Position numbers and translations under genes: made by a program | Notes under the pieces: generated by a model | Seen by the model: the letters and a program-made list of their open reading frames with translations, nothing else | The model's database searches: none | What the model was told of the DNA's origin: nothing | Part shown: one piece after another, positions 45,019 through 53,772 of the stretch | Layout of the letters: every line of letters starts with the position of its first letter | How positions within the stretch are numbered: position 1 is the first letter of the stretch | DNA from: Oscillospiraceae bacterium | GTDB taxonomy: Bacteria; Bacillota; Clostridia; Saccharofermentanales; Saccharofermentanaceae | Reading direction: 5' to 3' | NCBI GenBank assembly: GCA_902787975.1 | Contig: CADAIP010000001.1 | Location: 1-64,000, forward strand | DNA: 64,000 nt

Positions 45019-45054
45019 GAGCGGAAATATGGTCTATATTTCCGCTCTTTTATT
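45019..45054 (+). terminator. Terminator or attenuator between binding protein and permease
   Basis: A 12-bp perfect stem GAGCGGAAATAT/ATATTTCCGCTC with a five-base loop, followed by TTTTATTATTTAT. It should lower permease and ATPase transcript relative to the binding protein, a usual arrangement. Confidence 0.9.
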
Positions 45055-45110
45055 ATTTATAATTGGTGATGTTTTCGTGTATCGATACTTTGAAGTTTGA
45101 GGAACGTCCA

Positions 45111-46100
45111 ATGTACACAAAAAAAGCCAATCAGATTTTGATCATCGGCATAATTGCCCTTCTTCTGTCATGGTTACCCGGTCCCGGCATCGCTTGTGCC
45201 GTTGTCGCACTTATCATGTACACCAAGAATAAGGGTGCCAGATCACTCATCAGAACCGATGTCGGAAGAGGTCTTTCGATCATCGCGATCTTGATCAGTG
45301 CAGTTGTAGCTATCTACTTGTTATTATTCCGCCCGCTCCTTGTTATGCCGGCATGGCTGGCTTCTCTCCGCGAGGCATTTTATCAGACAAAATTCTACGC
45401 AGAATTCGAAAACAACTTCCTCATCGATAACCGTTACACTTATATCAAAAAAGGTCTGACAGTAACATTTGAGGTTACTTTCTTTGCCGTTCTTTTGGGT
45501 ATCGTTCTGGGTGTCATAGTAGCACTCGTCAGATCATCTTATGACACACTGAAAGAAGAACTCAAAGGCGGTATCGGCAAGGGCATCCTTTTTGTCCTTT
45601 ACAAGATCTGCGGTTTATATCTTACGGTCATCAGAGGAACCCCTGTAGTCGTTCAGCTCATGATCATCTACTTTGTTATCTTCGCTTCTTCCAACAATAA
45701 GATACTCGTTGCCGTTCTCGCATTCGGAATCAACTCCGGCGCGTATGTTGCCGAGATCATCAGAGGCGGTATCGAGAGTGTCGACAAGGGACAGTTCGAA
45801 GCAGGCCGTTCATTGGGATTCGGATATGTAAGGACAATGGCCCTAATCATCATCCCCCAGGCATTCAAGGCTGTTCTTCCCGCACTTGCAAACGAGTTCA
45901 TTGTTCTCATCAAGGAAACTTCCGTATCAGGTTATGTCGGACTCCAGGAACTTACCAAGGGCGGCGACATCATCAGATCAAGAACATACTCGGCATTTAT
46001 GCCTCTTATTGCAGTAGCGATCATCTATCTCCTGATCGTTATCTTCTTCAGCTGGATTGTATCTTTGATCGAAAGGAGGCTTAAGAGCAGTGAGCGCTGA
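45111..46100 (+). CDS. Amino-acid ABC transporter permease
   Basis: A 329-residue membrane protein of the HisM/GlnP type. After two extra N-terminal hydrophobic segments (about 9-40 and 58-78), the permease domain begins at [15 protein letters not shown] and has the GTPVVVQL stretch and the ATPase-contacting EAA loop ([31 protein letters not shown], split here: EAGRSLG and IIIPQA). The ATG at 45111 has GAGGA upstream; a 16-codon upstream extension in frame was rejected. It overlaps the ATPase gene by 11 bases. Confidence 0.93.
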   Translation: MYTKKANQILIIGIIALLLSWLPGPGIACAVVALIMYTKNKGARSLIRTDVGRGLSIIAILISAVVAIYLLLFRPLLVMPAWLASLREAFYQTKFYAEFENNFLIDNRYTYIKKGLTVTFEVTFFAVLLGIVLGVIVALVRSSYDTLKEELKGGIGKGILFVLYKICGLYLTVIRGTPVVVQLMIIYFVIFASSNNKILVAVLAFGINSGAYVAEIIRGGIESVDKGQFEAGRSLGFGYVRTMALIIIPQAFKAVLPALANEFIVLIKETSVSGYVGLQELTKGGDIIRSRTYSAFMPLIAVAIIYLLIVIFFSWIVSLIERRLKSSER

Positions 46101-46839
46101 TAATGACGTAATCATATCCGTAAAGGATCTTTGCAAACACTATAATGGCGGCGAGATCAAGGCTTTGGACGGCGTCACGACCGACATCAGAAAAGGTGAG
46201 GTAGTAGTCGTCATCGGACCTTCAGGTTCCGGTAAATCAACCTTCTTAAGATCTCTTAATCTGCTTGAGCGTCCTACTTCAGGCACGATTACCTTTGAAG
46301 GTCAGGACATCACTTCACCTTCTACAGACATCAATAAGTTGAGGCAGAACATGGGAATGGTGTTCCAGCACTTTAACCTCTTCCCTCACCTTACGATCAT
46401 GAAAAACATGACCATAGCACCCATAAAACTCCGCGGCATTTCAAAACAGGATGCAGAGAAGAAAGCATTGGAACTTCTCGGGAAAGTCGGACTTCAGGAC
46501 AGAGCCATGTCTTATCCTTCACAGCTCTCAGGCGGTCAGAAACAGCGTATCGCAATCGTAAGAGCGCTTGCGATGGATCCTGAAGTAATGCTTTTCGATG
46601 AGCCCACAAGCGCATTGGATCCTGAGATGGTCGGAGAAGTTCTGGAAGTTATGAAGCAACTCGCAAAAGCCGGCATGACAATGGTCTGCGTAACCCACGA
46701 GATGGGATTTGCCAGAGAAGTCGGCACACGGGTCATCTTCATGGACTGTGGTAGAATCATTGAGGAAAATACGCCTGAGGAAATATTTACAAATCCCCAG
46801 AACGAGAGACTTCAGAGTTTTCTTAAGAAAGTATTGTAA
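46090..46839 (+). CDS. glnQ: Amino-acid ABC transporter ATP-binding protein (GlnQ type)
   Basis: A 249-residue ATPase: Walker [10 protein letters not shown] (43-51), Q-loop FQHFNLFPH, signature LSGGQKQR, Walker [15 protein letters not shown] and His switch VTHEMGFA, all of the PAAT family. The start is GTG, ten bases after GGAGG and inside the permease end. With the preceding two genes it forms a full polar amino-acid importer. A zinc-ribbon protein gene follows after 15 bases. Confidence 0.95.
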   Translation: MSADNDVIISVKDLCKHYNGGEIKALDGVTTDIRKGEVVVVIGPSGSGKSTFLRSLNLLERPTSGTITFEGQDITSPSTDINKLRQNMGMVFQHFNLFPHLTIMKNMTIAPIKLRGISKQDAEKKALELLGKVGLQDRAMSYPSQLSGGQKQRIAIVRALAMDPEVMLFDEPTSALDPEMVGEVLEVMKQLAKAGMTMVCVTHEMGFAREVGTRVIFMDCGRIIEENTPEEIFTNPQNERLQSFLKKVL

Positions 46840-46854
46840 TTTAGGAGGACAGTT

Positions 46855-47400
46855 ATGTTTTGTGAATCTTGCGGAGCATCTATTCCCGACGGTCAGTCAT
46901 TCTGCTCAAACTGTGGAGCAGCAGCTCCCGTACAGCCTGAAGTTCAGGCAGCACCACAGCCGGCACCACAGCCTGTACAACCCGTACAGCAGTACGCTCA
47001 GCCGGCACCTCAGCCTGTACAGCCCGTTCAGCAGTATGCACCGCCGGTACAGCAGGTTCAGCCCGTATATGTACAGCCTGTAGTAGCAGTTCCTGCACAG
47101 CCCAGAAAATCCAGCGGTATGGCAATCGCAGGACTTATCATGGGTATCTTTGCACTCGTTTTATGCTGGTTCCCCGGTGTTAACTGGATCTTAGGTCTTC
47201 TCGGCCTTATCTTCTCAATCATTGGAATCGCAAAGAAGAACGGCGGCGCGAAGGGCGCAGCAATCGCAGGTCTCATTCTTACGATCCTCGGTGTCGTCCT
47301 GAGCGTAGTCGTGTTTGGTGCGATTTTGGGAACAAGCCTAAATCAATATGTAGAACAGGCTGAGTCTGCCGCTTCAGCAATTGCAGAAACAACTTACTGA
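46855..47400 (+). CDS. Zinc-ribbon, Pro/Gln-linker, DUF4190-like membrane protein, copy 1
   Basis: A 181-residue protein. An N-terminal zinc ribbon (Cys3, Cys6, Cys17, Cys20; FCESCGASIPDGQSFCSNCG) is followed by a Pro/Gln/Val-rich linker (about 24-82) and two membrane helices (about 90-112 and 137-160) of the DUF4190 type with the charged loop AKKNGGAKGAA. Function unknown; such proteins are often linked to envelope stress or small-molecule sensing by annotation only. It is 15 bases after glnQ and may be co-transcribed. AGGAGG precedes the ATG. Confidence 0.85.
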   Translation: MFCESCGASIPDGQSFCSNCGAAAPVQPEVQAAPQPAPQPVQPVQQYAQPAPQPVQPVQQYAPPVQQVQPVYVQPVVAVPAQPRKSSGMAIAGLIMGIFALVLCWFPGVNWILGLLGLIFSIIGIAKKNGGAKGAAIAGLILTILGVVLSVVVFGAILGTSLNQYVEQAESAASAIAETTY

Positions 47401-47426
47401 TCCGTATCAACAAGTTAACTTTACGG

Positions 47427-47457
47427 ACGTCCCGCTGCTGAGCGGGACGTGCTTTTT
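47427..47457 (+). terminator. Terminator after zinc-ribbon copy 1
   Basis: A perfect 10-bp stem ACGTCCCGCT/AGCGGGACGT with a four-base loop, then GCTTTTTG. It ends the amino-acid transporter transcript. Confidence 0.9.
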
Positions 47458-47544
47458 GTAAGAAAATCTATATGGATTATGATAAAATCTCGGCAGGAAC
47501 ACATTGGAACATTTTTGCTTCTTTTGTTCAGGAGGGATCAGATT

Positions 47545-48327
47545 ATGTATTGCGAATCATGCGGAAACTTAGTTCCGGACGGACAGGCTTTCTGCTCTAA
47601 CTGCGGAGCAGCCGTTGCACAGGCAGCACCTGCCGCACAGCCAGCACCCGCTCCCATGGCAGCCGCACCGGTAGCAGCACCTGCTCCGGCACCTGCACCT
47701 GCTCCGGCACCCGCACCGGCACCTCAGCCGCAGCCGCAGCCGGCACAGCCTGCATATCAGCAACCTGTCTACCAACAGCCTCAGTATCAGCAACCTCAAT
47801 ACCAGCAGCCCATGTATCAGGCTCCGAATTATCAGCAGCCTGTAGCTGTAGCCCAGCCTGTTTATGCACAACCGATTTACACGCAGCCTGTCGTATTGGC
47901 ACAGGCCGCACCTGCAAAGCGCGGCAACGGTATGGCAACGGCGGGCCTTGTATTCGGTATCCTCACATTTGTTTTCTGCTTCCTCCCCGGATTATGCTTT
48001 GGTTTTGCTCTTTTAGGTCTTATCTTCTCAATCATCGGTCTTGTCAAACGTAATGCGCCGGGCAAAGGCAAAGCTATTGCCGGTCTAATTCTTACGGTGC
48101 TCGGCTTTATAGGTGGTATCATCTTCAAGGAAATTATATGGACAAAAGTCGGTGAGGAGATCAACAACAGTCTCGACGATTTCTATGAAGAACTCGAGAC
48201 ATACGATACGGGGTATAAGCCGAACCAGAATCCGGACGAATACTACATCGACGGTGACTTTGTAACAACAGACAAGGGTTATGTCAGCGGAGTGCTCCAC
48301 ATCGATAATTTCATCGTAGAGTACTGA
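47545..48327 (+). CDS. Zinc-ribbon, Pro/Ala/Gln-linker, DUF4190-like membrane protein, copy 2
   Basis: A 260-residue paralogue of the previous gene: zinc ribbon (Cys3, Cys6, Cys17, Cys20), a longer linker of Ala/Pro and then Gln/Pro/Tyr repeats (about 25-125), two membrane helices with loop VKRNAPGKGKA, and an extra C-terminal acidic tail of about 60 residues (EEINNSLDDFYEELETYD...) absent in the other two. The ATG at 47545 is eight bases after GGAGGG; the 32-codon upstream extension overlaps a terminator and was dropped. Confidence 0.85.
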   Translation: MYCESCGNLVPDGQAFCSNCGAAVAQAAPAAQPAPAPMAAAPVAAPAPAPAPAPAPAPAPQPQPQPAQPAYQQPVYQQPQYQQPQYQQPMYQAPNYQQPVAVAQPVYAQPIYTQPVVLAQAAPAKRGNGMATAGLVFGILTFVFCFLPGLCFGFALLGLIFSIIGLVKRNAPGKGKAIAGLILTVLGFIGGIIFKEIIWTKVGEEINNSLDDFYEELETYDTGYKPNQNPDEYYIDGDFVTTDKGYVSGVLHIDNFIVEY

Positions 48328-48353
48328 TTAAAATCACAAATTGAATTACCGGG

Positions 48354-48388
48354 GGTTATCTCAAAACAGAGATAACCTCTGTTTTTTT
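48354..48388 (+). terminator. Terminator after zinc-ribbon copy 2
   Basis: A 9-bp stem GGTTATCTC/GAGATAACC with a six-base loop, then TCTGTTTTTTT. Confidence 0.9.
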
Positions 48389-48435
48389 GATTAATGGTGC
48401 AGCCTCACGTTATACCGGTAAAAATCCGCAAAAAG

Positions 48436-48468
48436 TCACAGTACACTATGACGGTTACTGTGATTTTT
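48436..48468 (+). terminator. Second terminator-like hairpin upstream of zinc-ribbon copy 3
   Basis: An 8-bp stem TCACAGTA/TACTGTGA with a 12-base loop, then TTTTT. With the one at 48354 it makes a tandem pair that isolates copies 2 and 3. Confidence 0.6.
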
Positions 48469-48565
48469 CTGAAGCATGAAGTCGAAATACCCACAAGACA
48501 ACCATGATTTCTCTGTGTTAGAATGAATAAGTTAAGTTTTATTTAGACTTTTGGGGAGGTCTGTT

Positions 48566-49150
48566 ATGTACTGCGAATCGTGCGGTTCTTTCATAAATGA
48601 CGGTGAAGCTTTCTGCTCCAACTGCGGATCTCCCGCACCAAAGAACTCTGCTCCGGCAACGCCCGCGCCCGCACCGGCTCCGCAGGCAACAGTTCAGCCT
48701 ATCATGCAGCCCGCACCCCAGCCTGCCGCACAACCAGTTCCACAACCCATACAGCCTGCATATCAGCAGCCTTACCAGCAACCGCAATACCAGCAAACAT
48801 CATATCAGGCACCCACATACCAGCAGCCTGTACAGATGGCACAGCCCATCTATCAGCCTGTTTATCAGCAGCCGGTAATAATCACACCCATAGACAACAG
48901 AACAAGAATAAACGGTGCTGCTACTGCAGGCCTTATATTTGGTATCATTAACCTTTGTACTTCGTGGATTCCGTTGCTCAATGGAATACCTGCTATCCTG
49001 GGTCTTATCTTTTCGATAGCCGGTGTTTCAAAGAAAAATGCAGGCGGTAAAGGAAGAGCTATCGCAGGACTTATCATGTCCTCCGTAGGCCTCTTCATAT
49101 GCATCCTTATTGTCATCGAAATAATCGTCGGCGGCGAATTGGATTACTGA
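48566..49150 (+). CDS. Zinc-ribbon, Pro/Gln-linker, DUF4190-like membrane protein, copy 3
   Basis: A 194-residue third paralogue: zinc ribbon (Cys3, Cys6, Cys17, Cys20; YCESCGSFINDGEAFCSNCG), Pro/Ala/Gln linker with YQQP-type repeats (about 25-110), and two membrane helices with loop SKKNAGGKGRA. GGGGAGG lies six bases before the ATG at 48566. It ends one base before the convergent trmL gene. A TAGAAT -10 box about 45 bases upstream suggests its own promoter. Confidence 0.85.
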   Translation: MYCESCGSFINDGEAFCSNCGSPAPKNSAPATPAPAPAPQATVQPIMQPAPQPAAQPVPQPIQPAYQQPYQQPQYQQTSYQAPTYQQPVQMAQPIYQPVYQQPVIITPIDNRTRINGAATAGLIFGIINLCTSWIPLLNGIPAILGLIFSIAGVSKKNAGGKGRAIAGLIMSSVGLFICILIVIEIIVGGELDY

Positions 49151-49151
49151 T

Positions 49152-49724
49152 TTACTTGTGCTTTCTTCTTAACGTCTCGTCGTAAGAATAATTCTCTTCA
49201 AGGAAATCCTCACCCTTCTGTTCTTCAGTAAATGAAAGACCGGGATAGTTCAATTGTCTGAGCACTTCGTAGATTGCAACTGCGCATGCGTTAGAGACGT
49301 TAAGGCATCTGCAGTCTGCAGCCATCGGGATCCTGAAACATCTGTCGAGATTTGCCCTTAAGATCTCACCCGGAATACCCGTACTCTCTTTGCCGAAAAT
49401 CAGATAGATTTTTGCATTCTCTGAAGCAGCCTTGAAGTCGATATCTGAAGGCGGCACCTTGCCGTAACGTGTCATGAAGAAGTACTCACCGTCGTTCTTG
49501 TCGGCGAAATCCTGCCATGAATCGTAAAGAGTATATTCAGCCCATGTGATGTGATTGGTTGAAGCTCTTCTGAATTCCGGATTATCTATGTCAAATCCGA
49601 CAGGTCCTATTATGTGGAGAACGGCACCGGTCGCAACACATGTGCGCATTATATTACCCGTATTCTGAGGGATCTCGGGCTCAAACAATACAACGTTTAC
49701 GATGTTGTTTCCTGACTCGTTCAT
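49152..49724 (-). CDS. trmL: tRNA 2'-O-methyltransferase TrmL (SPOUT family)
   Basis: A 190-residue SAM-dependent enzyme that methylates the wobble nucleotide of certain leucine tRNAs. SPOUT motifs are complete: EPEIPQNTGNIMRTC (15-29), LIFGKESTGIP and the knot IPMAADCRCLNVSNACAVAIYE, with a CRCLN variant where many homologues have VRSLN. A C-terminal extension of about 30 charged residues is usual. GGAGATATTCA precedes the ATG. It lies 61 bases after the end of the exosortase locus and may be a separate unit. Confidence 0.93.
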   Translation of the reverse strand: MNESGNNIVNVVLFEPEIPQNTGNIMRTCVATGAVLHIIGPVGFDIDNPEFRRASTNHITWAEYTLYDSWQDFADKNDGEYFFMTRYGKVPPSDIDFKAASENAKIYLIFGKESTGIPGEILRANLDRCFRIPMAADCRCLNVSNACAVAIYEVLRQLNYPGLSFTEEQKGEDFLEENYSYDETLRRKHK

Positions 49725-49785
49725 TGAATATCTCCGTTATAAACGTATTAAAGCGATTATCTAAATACAGAGGCTTGTCTATTAT

Positions 49786-52284
49786 TTAATCAACAGGCTT
49801 CTTTTTCCTGATATATACCACCATTACTGCCGCTACCGCAACACCTGCAAGGGTTACAAGAATTCCCTGAACGGGATAAGGATAACTGTATGTGATCTCC
49901 GTCTCGCCTTTGTCGACGAATACCAGCCTGTTAAATGTCCTGAAGTTGCCCCTGAAAATATCGTGCTCGGCAAGCGACGTATTTACGTTATCCTCGGGTG
50001 AATATATAGTGATCGAATTATCGCCGTATGTGATATCGAGCGGAACTATCTGCCTTTCCGGCACTTCATGATCACTTACATCGATTATTCCTGCAAGGAT
50101 GGCGCCGACATTCCTGTCTCTTGTACGTGAGTAATAGTAAGTAAGGTTGAAACCTATGAACGTGATGTTATCGTTGGTTCCCTTGCCCCAGAAAGGCATC
50201 TGTTCATCAAGGACTTCGGAATATCCGAGAACTTCCGTTAAGCCGTTCATGTAAACAGTCTTCCAGTTCTTGAATTCATCAGGGAACAATGCAAGCTCGA
50301 TCTCACCGAACTTAGTCGTCTGGAATGCCGGGAAACCGTTATCGAACTGTACGGACTGGCACTCTACGCCTAAAAACCTGTTGGTCTTACTCTCATAGTT
50401 TTCGGGGATACCGTCAGCGAGAATGTAAACTTTAGTGCCTGCTTCGGAAGCCTTTGTAATGAGATCTTCGGCTGTCTTGACATCGTGATAGAGGAAACCG
50501 TCAAGATAGATCGTCTCATAGCTTGAGAGCTCTTCTAATGTGAAGTCGTCGATGTATTCACTCGGTGCCTCGCATATCGTCGGGAACATCATGGAGATGT
50601 AGTAAGCGCCGTTACCGATCGCGATACCGTCGTACTTTGTGATGGTACCGTAAGCACCTTCAATGCCGTCGTAGTGGAATACGACATAAATGCCTTCATC
50701 ATATTCTTTAGTGTATCCTCTTAATTCAGCCGCAGCTTCAGCTTCAGTCTCGTTATAATGGTAAACGGCTGCAGCATTTTTCTTAACGATAACCGTGTCG
50801 CATCCCATCTCGAGGAGTCTGTCAAACATGAAATAGTAGTAACCGTTATCGTATGCTTCGTTGATCTGGGCGATCTGAAGCGAAGTCGATGCTGCCTCCC
50901 AACCCCTTCCAAACAGCTGATTAGCAGAGCCTTCATAATCTGTAAGGTAAAACACAAAGCTTTCCGTAGGAAAGACACTATCGATAACAGCAATACGGTT
51001 TTTAGTCATGGCTTTTGCTTCGTCGATAAGAGTCTCTTCTTTTAAATTCTCATAATAACTGCTGACGACTGTCTTCTCGTCTTTTTGTGGGATGAACGCC
51101 TTAACACAGATACCGCAGTCAACTGCAAGCAAAGCGATGATGACAGCAAGTATGGGCTTTTTAAGGCTGTCCCATTCAAGCATCGAGAAGAAGATCATTG
51201 CGGCAGCGATCTGCAGGAAACGCATCATCCACATGAGTGATCCGCCGGGGAGCATCTGGATGATCGGACCGGCTGTTTTCGATGTGAGAAACACAATGAT
51301 GATTGCGGTAATAAATCCCGCACGTGCGCGTTTCTTACCTGCAACAGCACCGAATACTGCGAGGAGGAATGAGACGATACCAAAATAAGATACAGAGAAC
51401 CCGTTCTTAAGTTTTCCGACAGGATTAAGGGTAATGAATATGCTCTGGAAAAAGTCTTTTGCTGCCTGGCTTGCGTTGGATGTGTTGGATGCCAGGCCAC
51501 CCTTTAATGACGGGAACAATATGACACCGATAAATGCAAAACCGCATAGTAAGGCAATGATAAGTTCCAGATCGCGTTTGCCGGATTTCTGGATCTTGTT
51601 CATGCCTGTAAAGCAGCAGAGTCTGTAAACTAAGAGATATATGAGAATGGCAATTGCCACCATGCCTGTGTAACCGACATGGCATGCGCATATAAACGCG
51701 AACGAGAGTGCGGTTCCGATAAAGTTCTTAACTCCGCCCTTCCTCAGATATTCGTTAACAAATAAGAATACCAAAGGAAAAACGGCCATGATGACACTTC
51801 TCGGAAGGTTACCATCTACAAAGAGAACATATAAGCTCTGCGGCATGAAAAACCATAGAATGCTGAAGAACATGCCGGTTACGGGTCTCTTCTTAACGAA
51901 GCCTGCGATGTTCCATGTGAGAGCTCCCAAAAGATAGACGATTCCGCAGAATACTGCGAATCCTTCGAAAACATAATTATCCGTGAATATGGAAGGAAGA
52001 CTTCTTGCGACAAACTGGCAGAAAGCCATGAGATATGCGGCTACGGGCGGCCAGTAACGCATGAGTTCTACGCCGTTATACCAGACCGGATTATAAAGGG
52101 GCCACTTGTCTCCCGCTTCGATCGAATTCAATATCCAGTCGCCGCGGTAAATGTGGTACATGGAGTCGGAACCCTTGATAAGAACACCGCTTCTGCTTAC
52201 GGCCCAGATGACGCCTAAAGCTACTGCGATGTTTAATATGACGCTTATTACCGCGACAACGATGTTCTTAGTCTTAGAGTTCAA
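49786..52284 (-). CDS. Large PTPS-related polytopic membrane protein of the XrtG locus
   Basis: An 832-residue protein, about 12 hydrophobic segments in the first 400 residues, then a large external domain (about 410-790) and one last span with tail RKKKPVD. The N-terminal half (SMYHIYRGDWILNSIEAG, WYNGVELMRYWPPVAAYLM) has the layout of the '6-pyruvoyl-tetrahydropterin synthase-related' membrane family, itself like GT-C glycosyltransferases with an early acidic loop. The start is probably TTG at 52282-52284, seven bases after GGAGAAGGG-type sequence, overlapping the PTPS-like gene by 11 bases; an earlier TTG at 52305 is possible. A sugar-transfer role is an inference. Confidence 0.8.
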   Translation of the reverse strand: MNSKTKNIVVAVISVILNIAVALGVIWAVSRSGVLIKGSDSMYHIYRGDWILNSIEAGDKWPLYNPVWYNGVELMRYWPPVAAYLMAFCQFVARSLPSIFTDNYVFEGFAVFCGIVYLLGALTWNIAGFVKKRPVTGMFFSILWFFMPQSLYVLFVDGNLPRSVIMAVFPLVFLFVNEYLRKGGVKNFIGTALSFAFICACHVGYTGMVAIAILIYLLVYRLCCFTGMNKIQKSGKRDLELIIALLCGFAFIGVILFPSLKGGLASNTSNASQAAKDFFQSIFITLNPVGKLKNGFSVSYFGIVSFLLAVFGAVAGKKRARAGFITAIIIVFLTSKTAGPIIQMLPGGSLMWMMRFLQIAAAMIFFSMLEWDSLKKPILAVIIALLAVDCGICVKAFIPQKDEKTVVSSYYENLKEETLIDEAKAMTKNRIAVIDSVFPTESFVFYLTDYEGSANQLFGRGWEAASTSLQIAQINEAYDNGYYYFMFDRLLEMGCDTVIVKKNAAAVYHYNETEAEAAAELRGYTKEYDEGIYVVFHYDGIEGAYGTITKYDGIAIGNGAYYISMMFPTICEAPSEYIDDFTLEELSSYETIYLDGFLYHDVKTAEDLITKASEAGTKVYILADGIPENYESKTNRFLGVECQSVQFDNGFPAFQTTKFGEIELALFPDEFKNWKTVYMNGLTEVLGYSEVLDEQMPFWGKGTNDNITFIGFNLTYYYSRTRDRNVGAILAGIIDVSDHEVPERQIVPLDITYGDNSITIYSPEDNVNTSLAEHDIFRGNFRTFNRLVFVDKGETEITYSYPYPVQGILVTLAGVAVAAVMVVYIRKKKPVD

Positions 52285-52714
52285 AACCCTTCTCCAGTCT
52301 TCCAATAGCTGCTTCTACTTCGTCAGCTTCATTCTCATCTTCGACGCCCTCTGCTTCAGGGAATCTGACGCCGTATGTTCTGACAGGTGTCTCACTGCCT
52401 TCAAATCTTCTTAAGTGATATTCGATGGGCTTAACCGTTTCAGCAATCTGCTTTGCGAAGAATTCCGTCATATTCTCAAGTGAAGGAATGATCGCATTGA
52501 ACGGTTCGATCTCGTTCATGACCTGGTTCTGATAAGGCTCGAAAACCTTCATGATCATCTTCTCAGGTTCAGTGAACTTTATGATGTTGCTGCCTGTCGT
52601 ATAGACCGTGGCAACAAACTCCCATGTATGAGGATGCGTGTCGCCCTTCTTGCCGTCAAAAACGACGAAGTGGCTTGCGTTGAGATAAGCTTTAATCCTG
52701 TAATATCTGAGCAT
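52274..52714 (-). CDS. 6-pyruvoyl-tetrahydropterin synthase-like protein of the XrtG locus
   Basis: A 146-residue cytoplasmic protein with the PTPS/QueD fold. The three zinc histidines are kept (His15 in NASHF; His27 and His29 in DTHPHTWE), but the catalytic Cys of the C-x3-H-G-H motif is replaced (GKKGDTHPH), and the C-terminal part is altered with an acidic tail. It therefore probably does not make a normal pterin or queuosine precursor. XrtG loci are known to carry such a PTPS-related protein. AAGGAGG precedes the ATG, 14 bases after the sensor gene. Confidence 0.85.
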   Translation of the reverse strand: MLRYYRIKAYLNASHFVVFDGKKGDTHPHTWEFVATVYTTGSNIIKFTEPEKMIMKVFEPYQNQVMNEIEPFNAIIPSLENMTEFFAKQIAETVKPIEYHLRRFEGSETPVRTYGVRFPEAEGVEDENEADEVEAAIGRLEKGFEL

Positions 52715-52728
52715 TGATTCATCCTCCT

Positions 52729-53772
52729 TTATGCGTTGACCAAAGCTTCGTAAAGCCCTGTTGCGTTAAGATCGTCATCAGTGTTGTATGCGAGAATATC
52801 TTCCGGGATCTCTGCTTCCGGGATCTTGCTCTCGATGATCTTCATTGCCTGCTCAGCGGTCCTTGCACCGAAGAGGAGCATGAAGCCGTCCTTGCAGTAT
52901 CTGAGCCATACGACATCATCGCCCAGTAGCTTGCTGTTCTTCTCGTAGAAGCTCATCATGGCGCCTGTCTCAAGCTTTATCCTGACAAATGCGCACGGGT
53001 AGATCCTTCTCTCGTCGATCCTGTGAAGAAGTCTCATGATCCTTCCCTCACCGGTTATGATCGAAGCCTGGTTTCTTCCCATGACTACATTGTCGAGATA
53101 GTCGATATAGTTATTAAGTTCGGTGTTGACTGCCTTGATGCTGTCAACTTTTTTCCTTGCTTCGATAAGCTTCATCGTGAAATAGATAACCGCGATAATA
53201 AGGAGCGCAATAAGCAGGATGAGCACGATCAGGAGATAAAGCTTGCTGCTCAGGTACGCATTGTTCGTGAGCATGATGTCGTAATCGGTGAGAAGGCAGA
53301 GTCTGTATTCCGTGCCGTTGTACTCGAAAATGATTCCCGATGCGACATACTTCGTGCCTTCAAGAGAGATTATCGCGTGCTTAACTTTTCCCTGGACGAG
53401 TGTGCTCAAAAACGCCTGCGCACTCTGTGTGTTATAGAAAGTGTCTGTTGAGAAAGTCTTATAAACGTTAGTCTCACTGATACTCTTAACGAAGAGGAAG
53501 TATTCTGAGTTATCGAGTGTCCAGTAACGCTGTGATGTGGAGTCGAGCATCTCGATCGTGTCTTCAACGAACGCATCGCCTGCGATGTCACCATAGAGTT
53601 CGATCTGTCTTGCGACGATCTCAACGTAGCCGTCCTGCTCTTGTGCATAGAGCTCGGCTACGCCCTGTTCGTAGTTGTGAATCTGCCAGACTGCGAATGC
53701 CGTGAGGACCGTGGCCATCAGCATGACCGCGACAGTCATCATGATCAGTGCTTTCTTCGATTGCTTATTCAT
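52729..53772 (-). CDS. Membrane sensor-like protein with degenerate GGDEF domain
   Basis: A 347-residue protein. Two membrane spans (about 9-30 and 178-201) flank an extracellular domain of about 145 residues; then comes a short helical linker (about 205-230) and a cytoplasmic domain from about 235. There, WLRYCKDGFMLLFGARTAEQA has the shape of a GGDEF strand-turn-strand (R-Y-G-G-D-E-F-x-x-L-L), with GGDEF decayed to CKDGF, so cyclase activity is not expected. It may bind a nucleotide or regulate the glycosyltransferase, whose gene it overlaps by 8 bases (ATGAATAA). Confidence 0.7.
   Translation of the reverse strand: MNKQSKKALIMMTVAVMLMATVLTAFAVWQIHNYEQGVAELYAQEQDGYVEIVARQIELYGDIAGDAFVEDTIEMLDSTSQRYWTLDNSEYFLFVKSISETNVYKTFSTDTFYNTQSAQAFLSTLVQGKVKHAIISLEGTKYVASGIIFEYNGTEYRLCLLTDYDIMLTNNAYLSSKLYLLIVLILLIALLIIAVIYFTMKLIEARKKVDSIKAVNTELNNYIDYLDNVVMGRNQASIITGEGRIMRLLHRIDERRIYPCAFVRIKLETGAMMSFYEKNSKLLGDDVVWLRYCKDGFMLLFGARTAEQAMKIIESKIPEAEIPEDILAYNTDDDLNATGLYEALVNA

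Noticed and set aside
46930..47105. DNA repeat element in the Pro/Gln-rich region
   Set aside because: The repetition follows codons of the linker (CAGCCTGTA-type) in frame; it is protein low complexity, not a mobile repeat.
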